Source: Roseovarius sp. W115
GTDB lineage: Bacteria > Pseudomonadota > Alphaproteobacteria > Rhodobacterales > Rhodobacteraceae
Assembly: GCF_032842945.2 (NCBI RefSeq)
Contig: NZ_CP146606.1
Span: 1,492,501-1,556,500, forward strand
Length of the DNA: 64,000 bases
Direction of reading: 5' to 3'
Part shown: piece after piece, positions 1 through 9,040 of the stretch
How the letters are laid out: every line of letters starts with the position of its first letter
How positions within the stretch are numbered: the stretch's first letter is position 1
Program-made: the position numbers and the translations under genes
The notes under the pieces: model-generated
Database searches by the model: none
Told to the model about the DNA's origin: nothing
What the model saw: only the letters and a program-made list of their open reading frames with translations

Positions 1-115
1 AGTCAATCAGCGGACGGCCCGATACCTCCACCAAAGGCTTGGGACGCGTCTTGGTCAGATGTTGCATGCGCGTCCCAAAGCCCGCGGCAAAAAGCATTAC
101 GGTGTCTGGGCGCAT
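1..115 (-). CDS. murU: MurU-like nucleotidyltransferase, N-terminal fragment
   Basis: Only the first 38 or so codons are inside the window; the gene runs off the left edge. The visible peptide has the sugar-phosphate nucleotidyltransferase signature (AAGFGTRM followed by a TRPKPLVEV segment), which binds the nucleotide. Together with the AmgK-like kinase just upstream this fits MurU, the MurNAc-1-phosphate uridylyltransferase of peptidoglycan recycling. Two starts are possible: ATG at 115, or ATG at 97, which overlaps the amgK stop as TAATG. Other nucleotidyltransferases share the same N-terminus, so the substrate is inferred from context. Confidence 0.75.
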   Translation of the reverse strand, partial: MRPDTVMLFAAGFGTRMQHLTKTRPKPLVEVSGRPLID

Positions 116-1116
116 TTCTCTTCCAATGTGCTGAGTGCTTTTGCTGAGGGTTCCGGCAGTATCTCCATCACCAGAGTCTGCAAGCTTTCCAGTTTTGGAT
201 GCGCAAGGTCACGTAAAAGCAAAGTCCAAACACGGGGAATGTATGCAATGTATCCTGGCTTACCATCACGCATGCAAAGACGGGCGAAAACACCAAGAAT
301 GCGAAGATTCCTCTGTGCTCCCCAAACGGCATAGGCCGTTTTGAACTGTTCTTCGTTCTGATCTGTATTGGCGATGTAGCGATCAAGCATTTTCGTCTCG
401 ATCTCTAGCGGCACGTTGCGACGAGCGTCTTGGAGCAAGGACACTAGATCGTACGACCTATGCCCGGTCAACGCGTCCTGAAAGTCCAAAAGACCCACGC
501 GATGATGATCCGTGCGCTCTGGACGCCAAAGCAGGTTTTCGGAATGATAATCTCTTTGCACCAAAACATCGCACTCAGGCGCGTGTGTGGTGATCAAACG
601 TGCCATTTCGGCACTCAACTGCTCCTGCGCAGTGGTTTTTTCTGTGCCTGAAATCCCGAATGCGTACCAATCACTGGCCAGAGCGGCTAGCTGTGCTGCT
701 GTTTGGGCATCATAGGTTCCAAGACCCTTAGGCGGAGCGTGCCGATGCAGCTCAATCAAAAGATCGGTCGCGGCGGTATAAAGTTCGGTCTCCAGGTCCG
801 GTTGCGACTTCGCAAGGCGCGCAAAAAGATCATCGCCCAAATCCTCCAGGAGCAGGAACCCATTGGTTTCGTCCTGTGTGATAATTTCGGGGGCGCCAAG
901 ACCCACGCCACGCAAATACTTGGCAATGCGGACAAAAGGGCGGATATCCTCTCCCTTTGACGGCGGCGCATCCATGAGAACAATGGTTTTGCCATCAGGT
1001 AATTTGAGACGGAAATATCGCCTGTTTGACGCGTCACCCGCTAGGTTAACGCATGGAGCGCAGGACAAACCGTTGTCCTCCAAAAAGCGAGCTATCTGAT
1101 CTTTGCGCCTAGTCAT
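97..1116 (-). CDS. amgK: AmgK-like sugar kinase (aminoglycoside phosphotransferase fold)
   Basis: A protein of 339 residues with the phosphotransferase catalytic loop (RDYHSENLLW) and the metal-binding LLDFQDA motif, followed by a YDLVSLLQDARR stretch typical of AmgK. AmgK phosphorylates the anomeric carbon of MurNAc and GlcNAc in the cell-wall recycling route that bypasses de novo UDP-MurNAc synthesis. The ATG at 1116 overlaps the tsaE stop as ATGACTAG; a TTG two codons upstream is less likely. It sits between tsaE and a MurU-like gene, the usual proteobacterial order, which suggests one translationally coupled operon. Confidence 0.85.
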   Translation of the reverse strand: MTRRKDQIARFLEDNGLSCAPCVNLAGDASNRRYFRLKLPDGKTIVLMDAPPSKGEDIRPFVRIAKYLRGVGLGAPEIITQDETNGFLLLEDLGDDLFARLAKSQPDLETELYTAATDLLIELHRHAPPKGLGTYDAQTAAQLAALASDWYAFGISGTEKTTAQEQLSAEMARLITTHAPECDVLVQRDYHSENLLWRPERTDHHRVGLLDFQDALTGHRSYDLVSLLQDARRNVPLEIETKMLDRYIANTDQNEEQFKTAYAVWGAQRNLRILGVFARLCMRDGKPGYIAYIPRVWTLLLRDLAHPKLESLQTLVMEILPEPSAKALSTLEEKCAQTP

Positions 1117-1585
1117 CGGCAATCTCGTTCATCAGGCTGTCCCAGCGCGTATCTTGCCATGTGATCAAAAGGTTTCGGTCCTCTTCATGCATACCACTGG
1201 AAAACGCCAGGTTCAGAGCCGAATCTGGAGCCATATCGCCAAGCCGATCCGGCCACTCCACCAGACAAATCATATCGGAAAAGGCCTCCAGCAAACCAAG
1301 CTCAACGACCTCGGACTTGGTCTCAAGACGATAGAGATCGACGTGCCAAACGTCTCCGCGAGTCGTTTCATAGGCTTGTACAATGGTGAAAGTCGGTGAC
1401 GGGATATCTTCGGGTACAGGCAGGATTTCGGAAAGGAGTTCCCGGGCGAAAAAGGTCTTTCCAGCGCCAATCTCACCACTCATCAACAGCGTATCCCCTG
1501 GTTCCAGGAACACTGCCAGACGTCTCGCCAATGCACCGGTGGCTTCGGGATCAGGTAGGGTGATGTTTGTTGAGCGGCGAGGCAT
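1109..1585 (-). CDS. tsaE: TsaE, tRNA N6-threonylcarbamoyladenosine ATPase
   Basis: A protein of 158 residues with a Walker A motif (SGEIGAGKTFFAREL) near residue 40, the SPTFTIVQAYE segment and a HVDLYRL motif, all characteristic of TsaE (YjeE). TsaE is the small ATPase that works with TsaB and TsaD to make t6A37 on ANN-decoding tRNAs in the cytoplasm. The length is normal for the family. It starts with ATG, follows the PAS gene by 44 bases, and overlaps amgK by 8 bases, so it probably heads the recycling operon or is co-transcribed with the PAS gene. Confidence 0.93.
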   Translation of the reverse strand: MPRRSTNITLPDPEATGALARRLAVFLEPGDTLLMSGEIGAGKTFFARELLSEILPVPEDIPSPTFTIVQAYETTRGDVWHVDLYRLETKSEVVELGLLEAFSDMICLVEWPDRLGDMAPDSALNLAFSSGMHEEDRNLLITWQDTRWDSLMNEIADD

Positions 1586-1629
1586 GCCGGAACACTACAC
1601 ACACGCGCGAAGCCTGCAAGCGGCGGGTA

Positions 1630-3147
1630 TCAGGCGGTTGCGGCTTTGAGCTCGGAAGAAGGAAGGGTTGCGTGCCTGTTCTGGCTGATCGAGATGTTCA
1701 TTGAGTTGCCCGGCAATAGCTCAACAGAGCACAAGTAATCCGTTCCATTTTTGCATGTGACCACGCGCTCAAGTTCAGTTCGGCCGAGAATTGCCTTTTC
1801 ACACGCATCCCAGAACCAGACATGCGGCAATTTCTCGTCGCACGTAACAAGGAAGTCCTTGAGCGACATTTCTGCGAATGAAGAGTCCGGGTCTATTCCA
1901 AGGAAGTCAGAACATGCGCGATTGCATAAGAGAATAGAATTGTTTGGCCCGGTAATCGCAATGGCATGCGTCACGACGTCAAGTGCGGCCTGCCGAAGAT
2001 CAATTTGACTGCGGAACCGTCGGGTCAAAGCAACCTCATCAGATATATCCTCAAACAAAAAGGCAACCGCCCCATCCGGATGCGGTCGCCCGGTGATGCG
2101 ATAGGTCATGCCGTTCGGCAGCGACCAATCATCGATATAGAGGCCCTCACTCGCGCTTTTGATCATTGCGTTCATTTGGTTGCGCCAAGATCCATAGTTT
2201 TTTGGCTCCGGCATCATATTGCTGTCACGTAATCGATCAAAGACTTCGGCAAGATGCGGCTGGCCGGACAGGAAGGACGGATTGAGCCCCGTTAGATCCA
2301 ACAGCGCAGGGTTGAAAAGCGCAAGGCGCTGGTTTTGATCGAATACCGCCAAGCCAGTTGTCAGATTGGCAAAAGTTTTTGTGAGTGTCTGGATGAATTC
2401 GCGCCGCGCTTTTTCGGCATTCACCACCTGCGTGACATCGCTAACATAGAGCACCTGGCAATCTTCACGGTCCAGATGATTGAGCTCTAGGTAGGTTTCT
2501 ACCTGACCATGTTGCGCAGGGAGGTGTACGCGCTTGCCGTTCTCAAGACAAACCGGTGCTTTTATCAAAAGCTCAGCCTGCTCTTCGGAAAACTCCGCGA
2601 AGCTCTGATTATACCATGCGGTTTCGTGGATTTTGTCAAAAACACGGATTGCACAAGGCGTTTCATTTAGTACCGCACCAAAACGCGCGACAAAAGTTTC
2701 CAGCTCTCTGGCCCGATGTGCCCCTGATGGGTCTTGTTCTGAGGGGTCCTTGAGCTGCACCCGTTGAACATCTTGCAGCCCAGACAGAACCAAGACAGCA
2801 AGGTCTTCTTTGTCAGTTGCCGGAAATTCGCGGTGCTCTCCATCCTTTAGTTCGCGCAGTTGCGTTGGAAGAGAGCCAAACCTGCGGCCCAACCAAGATC
2901 GCAGGTGGCGCCATTCCGACACCTCGACATCGTCCGACCAGGGAAGCTTGCGCAGCACACAGTCGGAGTCCGTAAGCCGCTCATCTTTGAAAAGAAATGT
3001 CGCCAACCGGACAGGCTCAGCGCCAGCCGCAGCTGTTTCAACGCGGAACCTCTGAGCCACAGCGCTTAGATACCAAAGAATGGCAAAAACAATCAGGCTG
3101 GCGCTAAGAATGGCGACAAGAATCCAAGGCGTGCTGAGGTACTGCAT
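1630..3147 (-). CDS. Membrane-anchored PAS-domain protein without a kinase domain
   Basis: A protein of 505 residues. Residues 8-28 form one hydrophobic membrane helix. A soluble region follows with two or three PAS-like segments: one around residues 165-235, a clear one beginning near NLTTGLAVFDQNQRL, and another beginning near DVVTHAIAITGPNN. I see no His-kinase H-box, no HATPase motif and no GGDEF or EAL motif after the last PAS. The protein therefore looks like a sensor or scaffold lacking an output domain, or a degenerate kinase. It lies between regB and tsaE on the same strand. Its function is unknown. Confidence 0.75.
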   Translation of the reverse strand: MQYLSTPWILVAILSASLIVFAILWYLSAVAQRFRVETAAAGAEPVRLATFLFKDERLTDSDCVLRKLPWSDDVEVSEWRHLRSWLGRRFGSLPTQLRELKDGEHREFPATDKEDLAVLVLSGLQDVQRVQLKDPSEQDPSGAHRARELETFVARFGAVLNETPCAIRVFDKIHETAWYNQSFAEFSEEQAELLIKAPVCLENGKRVHLPAQHGQVETYLELNHLDREDCQVLYVSDVTQVVNAEKARREFIQTLTKTFANLTTGLAVFDQNQRLALFNPALLDLTGLNPSFLSGQPHLAEVFDRLRDSNMMPEPKNYGSWRNQMNAMIKSASEGLYIDDWSLPNGMTYRITGRPHPDGAVAFLFEDISDEVALTRRFRSQIDLRQAALDVVTHAIAITGPNNSILLCNRACSDFLGIDPDSSFAEMSLKDFLVTCDEKLPHVWFWDACEKAILGRTELERVVTCKNGTDYLCSVELLPGNSMNISISQNRHATLPSSELKAATA

Positions 3148-3228
3148 GGTATCCCCTGCTGTACGGCTTTTACTTAGATTGCGCTTAGAAGGTTAACCTT
3201 TCGTTAACGTCACAGGGCCGAGTTGGCG

Positions 3229-4623
3229 CTAAATCTCTATCGGCACGTTGCTTCCCAGCGATCGCCGGTCAGCCCATGCTGCTTCTTCCAATCGTTCTCG
3301 CGGCCAAGTGACCTCGACGAATGCGCCCTTGCGCTCTGCAAAGTCCGCCCGGTTCGTGAAAGTGTCTGATCCGTTGGCAAAACTCAATTCAGCACCTGAC
3401 CGTTCCAGAAGCGTTTTGGCAATAAACAAACCAAGCCCCATGCCCTCATACTCGGGGCGTTGCGGATCGGTCTGGGGCGTGCGCTTGCGCATGAAGGGCT
3501 CTCCAATGCGACCAAGATACTGAACCGGGTAGCCTTTGCCATCATCCATGATCCGCACTGTAATCGATTGATCCGTCCAATCGCTATCAACCCAGACACG
3601 CCGCTCGGAAAAATCGACTGCGTTTTGGATGAGGTTGCGAACACCATGAATAACCTCAGGCCGCCGCAATATGGTTGGTTGGGTGCTCGGGTCGACATCC
3701 TTGGACACCGCGTCAAACAAAAGTTCCTTACCACGATCCAAATGCGGCTCTGCGGCTTCTTCAATGACAGCGGTCAAAGGCGCGCGACGCAGGTGAAGGT
3801 CATCTTTTCCCGCCCGTCCCATAGAGCGCAGAATGTCGCGACATCTGTCGGCTTGTTCTTTGATCAAGAGCGCGTCGTCACGCAGATCTTCGTCTTCCGT
3901 CAGCTCTTCGGCCAACTCCGAACTTGTAAGTTTTATGGTCGCCAGAGGAGTCCCAAGCTCATGCGCCGCAGCAGCCACGACGCCACCCAGATCGGTAAGC
4001 TTTTGCTCTCGGGCCAAAGCCATTTGCGTGGCCTGCAGAGCCTCTGACATGGCATGCATTTCTGAGACCAGACGACGCGCATAAACGCCAAGGAATGCCA
4101 CCGCGATGACAATCGCAATCCAGTTTCCGAATAAAAAGATGTCTGGCATGCTGAGTGTCACGCCATTTTGATCGGTCAGCGAAATGTAGAACCACGACAA
4201 AACCGAGGTGATGACGACCGCACAAAATCCAAGAAAAATTGTGGAACGAGTGCTCAGTGCAGACGCAGATACAATCACAGGACCCACAATAAGAATTGAG
4301 AAGGGATTGTGCAGCCCGCCCGTCAAATAAAGCAAAAGCCCGAGCTGCAACATGTCGAACAGCACGAATAAGAGCGTTTCACCCTCGGATAAGCGTTTGT
4401 TTTCAGGAAAAATAAACCCGGCAACCACATTGGTGATCACAGACACACCAACGACGAAGTAGCACAGCCCATATTCCAGTGAGAGATTCAGAATGTGCTG
4501 CGCGACCAATAACGCGCCGAATTGACCCGCAACGGCCCACCACCTTAACAAGATAAGAGTGCGCAACCGAATCCAGTTGCGATCGGCTCTTCTGGCGGTT
4601 GGATTGATTGGAGCGTCAGACAT
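3229..4623 (-). CDS. regB: RegB/PrrB redox-sensing histidine kinase
   Basis: A protein of 464 residues with six hydrophobic helices, a GGLHNPF quinone-binding motif near residue 105, an H-box (AAAHELGTPLATI, His near 221), and a C-terminal ATPase with a GMGLGLFIAKTLL G-box. A Cys near residue 261 in a QADRCRDI context matches the redox-active Cys of Rhodobacter RegB. RegB phosphorylates RegA under reducing conditions and controls respiration, carbon and nitrogen fixation and, where present, photosynthesis. I chose ATG 4623 over the upstream TTG at 4647. It is divergent from senC across about 90 bases. Confidence 0.96.
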   Translation of the reverse strand: MSDAPINPTARRADRNWIRLRTLILLRWWAVAGQFGALLVAQHILNLSLEYGLCYFVVGVSVITNVVAGFIFPENKRLSEGETLLFVLFDMLQLGLLLYLTGGLHNPFSILIVGPVIVSASALSTRSTIFLGFCAVVITSVLSWFYISLTDQNGVTLSMPDIFLFGNWIAIVIAVAFLGVYARRLVSEMHAMSEALQATQMALAREQKLTDLGGVVAAAAHELGTPLATIKLTSSELAEELTEDEDLRDDALLIKEQADRCRDILRSMGRAGKDDLHLRRAPLTAVIEEAAEPHLDRGKELLFDAVSKDVDPSTQPTILRRPEVIHGVRNLIQNAVDFSERRVWVDSDWTDQSITVRIMDDGKGYPVQYLGRIGEPFMRKRTPQTDPQRPEYEGMGLGLFIAKTLLERSGAELSFANGSDTFTNRADFAERKGAFVEVTWPRERLEEAAWADRRSLGSNVPIEI

Positions 4624-4711
4624 GCGGCGTGAGGTCTCTCTTTCCAAGGTATTTTGATAAGCTTAGATAGGTGTCACAACAATCTATTTCGAAAAAAAGC
4701 GGAGGCTTATC

Positions 4712-5332
4712 ATGACGCGGCTCATAGCAATGCTGGCAGGTGTGGCCGTGGTTGGCCTTGTTGCAATCACATACCTTTTGACTGCTGGCGCCTCTTCAGA
4801 TGACCAGTTTGCGCAATGCAGGGCCACGCAAGTGGCCGGCGGGACCTCCGAAATCGGCGGGCCGTTTACATTGGTCAGTGAAACGGGAGAAACCGTAACG
4901 GACGAGGACGTTATTGATCAACCGACATTGATTTATTTTGGATACACGTTCTGTCCCGATGTTTGCCCGATTGATATTGTAAACAACACCGTTGCCATCG
5001 ACATACTTGAAGACAAAGGTCTGCAGGTGAAGCCGGTGTTTATTTCAGTAGATCCCAAACGAGATACGCCCGAAGTGATGGCGGACTTTACTGAAAACGT
5101 TCATCCCAGATTACTTGGGCTGACGGGAAGCGACGAGCAGGTCAAGGCCGCGAGCGAGGCCTATCGCACTTACTACAAGGCTCAGGACGGCGACGATGAA
5201 TATTATTTGGTCGATCATTCGACCTTCTCCTATCTGACCTTGCCGGAAGTCGGATTTGTTGAATTTTTCAGACGAGGCACCGAGCCCGAGGCAATGGCCG
5301 ACACAATTGCCTGCTTTCTCGAAGCTGCTTGA
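4712..5332 (+). CDS. senC: SenC/PrrC, SCO1-type copper chaperone
   Basis: A protein of 206 residues with an N-terminal membrane helix (about residues 5-25) and a periplasmic thioredoxin-like domain. It has the copper-binding FCPDVCP motif and a distant His in VDHSTFSYL, the three ligands of SCO proteins. These proteins deliver copper to cytochrome oxidase and in Rhodobacter modulate the RegB signal. It lies 68 bases before regA and diverges from regB, the classic regB-senC-regA layout. The purine-rich GGAGG before the ATG supports the start. Confidence 0.95.
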   Translation: MTRLIAMLAGVAVVGLVAITYLLTAGASSDDQFAQCRATQVAGGTSEIGGPFTLVSETGETVTDEDVIDQPTLIYFGYTFCPDVCPIDIVNNTVAIDILEDKGLQVKPVFISVDPKRDTPEVMADFTENVHPRLLGLTGSDEQVKAASEAYRTYYKAQDGDDEYYLVDHSTFSYLTLPEVGFVEFFRRGTEPEAMADTIACFLEAA

Positions 5333-5400
5333 CGCTGCGATAGTTTGACGCATCTGCTTGAGGGCGTTACACAATCTGAGCGCTGCAGGAGGAGAAGTGA

Positions 5401-5952
5401 ATGGCGTCTGATCTGCGAGAGATTAGCGGCGACAAGTCTTTGTTGCTTGTTGATGATGATGAACCGTTTCTGCGGCGTCTGGCAAAAGCCATGGAAAAAC
5501 GTGGTTTCGAAGTGGAAACGGCTGGATCCGTAGCCGCCGGTCAAGCGATCGCGACAGCGCGTCCCCCCGCGTATGCAGTGTGCGACCTGCGGCTGGAAGA
5601 TGGCAATGGGCTTGATGTCGTTGAGACCATTCGGGAGAAGCGTCCAGACAGCCGTATCGTTGTTTTGACCGGATACGGGGCGATTGCCACGGCGGTCGCA
5701 GCAGTCAAAATCGGGGCGACCGACTATCTTTCGAAACCTGCAGATGCCACGGACATTACCAACGCCCTGTTGGCTAGTGACGACGAGATGCCGCCGCCAC
5801 CGGAAAACCCGATGAGCGCAGATCGCGTGCGCTGGGAGCACATTCAGCGCGTTTATGAATTGTGTGATCGCAATGTTTCGGAAACTGCGCGTCGCTTGAA
5901 TATGCATCGCAGAACACTTCAGCGTATCCTCGCAAAACGCTCACCGCGCTAA
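5401..5952 (+). CDS. regA: RegA/PrrA global response regulator
   Basis: A protein of 183 residues. The receiver domain has an acidic pocket at VDDDEP, a phospho-acceptor Asp near residue 62 (AVCDLRLEDG) and a conserved Lys in YLSKPAD. A four-proline linker joins it to a Fis-type helix-turn-helix (VYELCDRNVSETARRLNMHRRTLQRIL), as in RegA. It is activated by RegB and binds GC-rich sites. GGAGGAG lies just before the ATG. In Rhodobacter hvrA and ahcY follow regA; here five genes intervene before ahcY and no hvrA is seen. Confidence 0.96.
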   Translation: MASDLREISGDKSLLLVDDDEPFLRRLAKAMEKRGFEVETAGSVAAGQAIATARPPAYAVCDLRLEDGNGLDVVETIREKRPDSRIVVLTGYGAIATAVAAVKIGATDYLSKPADATDITNALLASDDEMPPPPENPMSADRVRWEHIQRVYELCDRNVSETARRLNMHRRTLQRILAKRSPR

Positions 5953-5955
5953 CGC

Positions 5956-6447
5956 TCAGAGGTCATAACGTTTACATACCCGGTCGACGATCGTGCCGTC
6001 GGCCAGTTGGGTATTTGGGATACGCTTGTAGTCCTCAAACCCACGGCTCTGGTAATACGTCAGCCCGCTTTCATTGTCCGCGCGGATGGTGGCGTTGAGC
6101 CACGTGAATCCAAGCTTGCGTGCCTCGGTCTTGGTCCTTTCAAAGAGTTTTGAGCCGATGCCATGGCCTGTCTTGCCCAGCTTCACAAAGGTCGCGATAT
6201 CCGCGGCGTCTTCCGGTAGGGTTTTGTGCGGCATTATGTTCTGAAAACCAAGTATCTCGCCCATATCGTCTTCTGCCAGAATCCAAGCAGTTCGGCCTGT
6301 ATAGAGCCGCATTTCAGCCTCTAGCATATCAGGTCCAAAAGGTTTGGTATGTGCGGTTGTTCCACCTTTTGCGACTATCGCATTCAGAAGCTCGGTCATC
6401 TGACGAGTATCAGAGGCACCCGCAGGGCGTATATGGATCACGTGCAT
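5956..6447 (-). CDS. GNAT-family N-acetyltransferase
   Basis: A protein of 163 residues with the GNAT fold. There is a beta-strand start (HIRPAGASDTRQM), an acetyl-CoA pyrophosphate loop in the GKTGHGIGSKLFERTKTEA region, and a C-terminal segment (NESGLTYYQSRGFEDYKRI) typical of phosphinothricin or L-amino-acid acetyltransferases. The substrate cannot be told from sequence. The ATG overlaps the end of the upstream HD hydrolase gene by 10 bases, so the two are probably translated together. It converges on regA with a 3-base gap and no visible terminator. Confidence 0.85.
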   Translation of the reverse strand: MHVIHIRPAGASDTRQMTELLNAIVAKGGTTAHTKPFGPDMLEAEMRLYTGRTAWILAEDDMGEILGFQNIMPHKTLPEDAADIATFVKLGKTGHGIGSKLFERTKTEARKLGFTWLNATIRADNESGLTYYQSRGFEDYKRIPNTQLADGTIVDRVCKRYDL

Positions 6448-7043
6448 TTCTCCAGTAGCTCCACATGTCGGGCGACAAATGCGGCGCGTGTCTCCATCGG
6501 CGGACGCAGAACGATGTCTTCTGATGCTATGAAATCTGCATCAGGCTGCCCAAAAAACCGGTTGGCTTCATCCTCAGTGAATCCTGCGATTTTTGTGGCC
6601 TCCATCCACGCGCTGATCTTATCGGCCTTTTTGATCTGCTTTTTGACGATCACGGGCAGGACAGCTGGCAAGCCGAATTTGATGTGAACAGCCGCGCTCA
6701 GACGTTTATCAAGTTCGTCATATCCAGGGCCTACTGCGGCTTTGACTGGAGAGATCATGTCACCGATCACATATTCCGGCGCATCATGCAGCAGGGCGGC
6801 GAGTTGCCATTTTGGGTCGGGTTTTGCAACCAGACGGGAATACAGCCGCTCAACCAAAAGCGAATGTTCAGCAACAGAATAGGCAAAATCGCCCAAGGTC
6901 TGGCCATTCCAGCGCGCCACGAAGCTAAGCCCGTGCGCAATGTCTTCAATTTCAATATCAAACGGCGTGGGATCCAACAGGTCCAGTCGACGACCTGAGA
7001 GCATCTTTTGCCAGGCGCGGGCTACAGGCACATGTCCTCCCAT
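6438..7043 (-). CDS. HD-domain phosphohydrolase (YfbR-like)
   Basis: A protein of 201 residues from the ATG at 7043, with HD-superfamily metal ligands: an early His in a DIAHGLSF segment, His in VAEHSLLV, and the HD pair in LAALLHDAPEYVIGDM, followed by SPVK. The pattern is that of YfbR-type 5'-deoxynucleotidases and related HD hydrolases, which remove phosphate from deoxynucleoside monophosphates. An upstream TTG at 7097 would lengthen it into the FkbM gene and is less likely. The substrate is inferred from family only. Confidence 0.8.
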   Translation of the reverse strand: MGGHVPVARAWQKMLSGRRLDLLDPTPFDIEIEDIAHGLSFVARWNGQTLGDFAYSVAEHSLLVERLYSRLVAKPDPKWQLAALLHDAPEYVIGDMISPVKAAVGPGYDELDKRLSAAVHIKFGLPAVLPVIVKKQIKKADKISAWMEATKIAGFTEDEANRFFGQPDADFIASEDIVLRPPMETRAAFVARHVELLEKCT

Positions 7044-7083
7044 GGATTGAATTGTCCCGAATGCTCCGGTGATACAAGGCGGG

Positions 7084-7986
7084 TTAAGGTTTTGCAAAAC
7101 CTTCGAGGAGGCCTGCTAAAAGATCCGAGCCTTCGTGGGCTGCGAGGAAGTTGTAGCCGGTGTATTTGTCGCCCTTTTGCGCAAGAACCTCCTCCACGGA
7201 ATGCAACCGTTTCAAGCTATTTTGCACGGAATAGAGTCTAATTCCTGGTAAACTCAGCAAATGCGCGCTGGGCGCACAGCTTATGTCACTTCCATGGTCC
7301 TCATAGATAAGCACCGACCCGTCCATCAGAGCTCTTTTCGCCCCATCAATCGCGGAAATCTCGGCCCCTTCCACGTCGAGCTTGATAAGCGCCGCTGTTT
7401 TTGCCGGTAGCAGGTCATCGATGGCGATCGTTTCGACTGTCTCTACGCTGTCGGATGATCCCCCGGCTCCCAAACGGGCTGAGGCGTGGCTATTGTGAAC
7501 GTTCACAAAGCTCAATTCTTCGTTGCTTTTGCCATAGATCGCTGCCCAGCGCCGACTGACATTGGCGAGGCGTTCTGTATTTTCGGTCAGAGTTTTGTAC
7601 GTCGCGGATGATGCTTCGATCGCGAAGATCTGCTTGTAAAGCGGCGCGGCGAACACGGACCAATATCCTTTGTTTGCACCCAGGTCACAGAATATGTCTG
7701 CGTAGCCCTGCGCCTTTTGAATAACCTTACCGACCTCAAGCTCATAGTCATCCCGAAAGAGCGCAAAGCGCGTCCAATACGCATCGTTGAGATAAATCTT
7801 GTACTGTCCGCCCGAACTAAGCGTCAGAAGCACCGCATTTTCAGAAGGAAAAAGTCGTGCAAGCGCACGAGTGAAAATTCCAAAAAAATAGCGGTTCAAT
7901 ACGGCCAGTCGAAACAGGCCCATAAGCGTCATATACTGCGCTTTGGCACTGCTGCCGACAAAGGTGAGGGGCTGCCTGTCTGCCAT
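7084..7986 (-). CDS. FkbM-family SAM-dependent methyltransferase
   Basis: A protein of 300 residues with the methyltransferase motif I (IFCDLGANKGYWS) at about residue 97, an acidic motif II end (FAIEAS) and the FkbM hallmark ALIKLDVEGAEISAIDGA. FkbM enzymes usually O-methylate sugars or other small molecules. No glycosyltransferase or polysaccharide gene is adjacent, so the acceptor is unknown. It lies 40 bases upstream of the HD gene on the same strand and may be cotranscribed with it. Confidence 0.85.
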   Translation of the reverse strand: MADRQPLTFVGSSAKAQYMTLMGLFRLAVLNRYFFGIFTRALARLFPSENAVLLTLSSGGQYKIYLNDAYWTRFALFRDDYELEVGKVIQKAQGYADIFCDLGANKGYWSVFAAPLYKQIFAIEASSATYKTLTENTERLANVSRRWAAIYGKSNEELSFVNVHNSHASARLGAGGSSDSVETVETIAIDDLLPAKTAALIKLDVEGAEISAIDGAKRALMDGSVLIYEDHGSDISCAPSAHLLSLPGIRLYSVQNSLKRLHSVEEVLAQKGDKYTGYNFLAAHEGSDLLAGLLEGFAKP

Positions 7987-8229
7987 AGGTTTCTCCGTGA
8001 ACCGTTACAGTCTTGAAATAAGGGTTCAGTTCACGGCAGTGCAAGTGCCACATTCTTGCCACAATTTGCGCGCAGATTTTCCTTGTTCTGGGTCGCTTAG
8101 AAAAAGTGCCGGGTCAAAAAAGGGGCAGGAACCAAGAGCAGGGCCCGACCATCCAGGTGCAGAACAAGAACAGCAGGCGAACGCACGCTCCTCGCAGTTC
8201 GTCTCAAAACAAAAAAAGAGGAGCTTGAT
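7987..8229. other. Intergenic region between divergent genes
   Basis: This stretch separates the leftward FkbM gene from the rightward small exported-protein gene and must hold promoters for both. I see no RNA gene, no strong terminator and no convincing operator. An A-rich tract with AGAGGAG directly before 8230 is the ribosome binding site of the next gene. Confidence 0.4.
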
Positions 8230-8544
8230 ATGGTCAGGCAACTTTTAACAACGATGGCTGTTGTGGGACTTGGTTTTGCGGCCATTCCAGCGCATGCGGC
8301 CAGCTGTGCAAATCGAGATACCGTGGTCGAGCGTTTGGAGTCTCAATATGACGAGGTGTTCTCCGCAGGCGGTCTTCAGACAATTCGGAACAAACAGACC
8401 CTGGTCGAAGTGTGGTCCTCTCAGGAGACCGGTACGTTCACTGTGATGCTGACAACGCCGGACGGATTGGCCTGTGTTGTGGCAACAGGGACAGATTGGC
8501 ATCAGATTGATGTGGATGCGCTTCCACAAGGGTCTGAGAGTTAA
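8230..8544 (+). CDS. Small exported protein, tandem paralogue 1
   Basis: A protein of 104 residues with a Sec signal peptide (cleavage likely after AAIPAHA) and a mature domain of about 80 residues containing two cysteines (ASCANRD and LACVVATG). It shares the pattern C-x2-RD-x2-VERL-x-S-x-Y, GGLQ, E-x-WSS-x3-G-x-FTV, and GL-x-CVVATG with the next gene, so the pair arose by duplication. An AGAGGAG ribosome site precedes the ATG. The two cysteines could form a periplasmic disulfide. I do not recognise the family and assign no function. Confidence 0.8.
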   Translation: MVRQLLTTMAVVGLGFAAIPAHAASCANRDTVVERLESQYDEVFSAGGLQTIRNKQTLVEVWSSQETGTFTVMLTTPDGLACVVATGTDWHQIDVDALPQGSES

Positions 8545-8682
8545 CACTGTCATAGATCACGGAACTGCACACGCTTGTGCGCTAAGTTTAGTGGGATCCA
8601 GAAACAGACTCTCCATCTGTTGGTTATGCACATCGCGTTCCGGCACGACGCCGGATTCTGCACGAACCAAAAGGAGAATCAC

Positions 8683-9000
8683 ATGTTTAAGCGCACAATC
8701 ACATCCGCCCTTATCTTTGGTGCCGCAGCCATCGCACCGCCCAGCTTCGCCCAACCTCAATCTGCGCAATGCATGCCACGTGATGCATTAGTTGAACGGT
8801 TGCAGTCGAAATACGGCGAAAGTCTCAATGGTGGGGGGCTTCAATCGTCCAGTCAGCTGCTCGAAATCTGGAGCTCTGAAAAATCAGGAAGCTTCACGGT
8901 GTTCATTACACAACCCAACGGCCTGAGTTGCGTTGTTGCAACTGGTCAAAACTGGAATTCCAACACAACCATGGCCACGGCAGAAGGCATCGCAAGCTAA
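8683..9000 (+). CDS. Small exported protein, tandem paralogue 2
   Basis: A protein of 105 residues starting at the ATG that follows AAAGGAG. It has a signal peptide ending near PPSFA and a mature part aligned along its length with the preceding gene, including both cysteines and the WSS, FTV and CVVATG motifs. Identity is moderate, so the duplication is not recent. It sits 76 bases before ahcY. Its function is unknown; a link to ahcY is only positional. Confidence 0.8.
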   Translation: MFKRTITSALIFGAAAIAPPSFAQPQSAQCMPRDALVERLQSKYGESLNGGGLQSSSQLLEIWSSEKSGSFTVFITQPNGLSCVVATGQNWNSNTTMATAEGIAS

Positions 9001-9040
9001 GCACGCAATCGCGCGTTGCCGAAGGCCGGGTCGAGTGCTA

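Noticed and set aside
5230..5907. 225-codon frame opposite senC/regA
   Set aside because: Composition looks like a reverse-frame translation (rich in Arg, His, Cys), with no motif, and the sense genes are certain.
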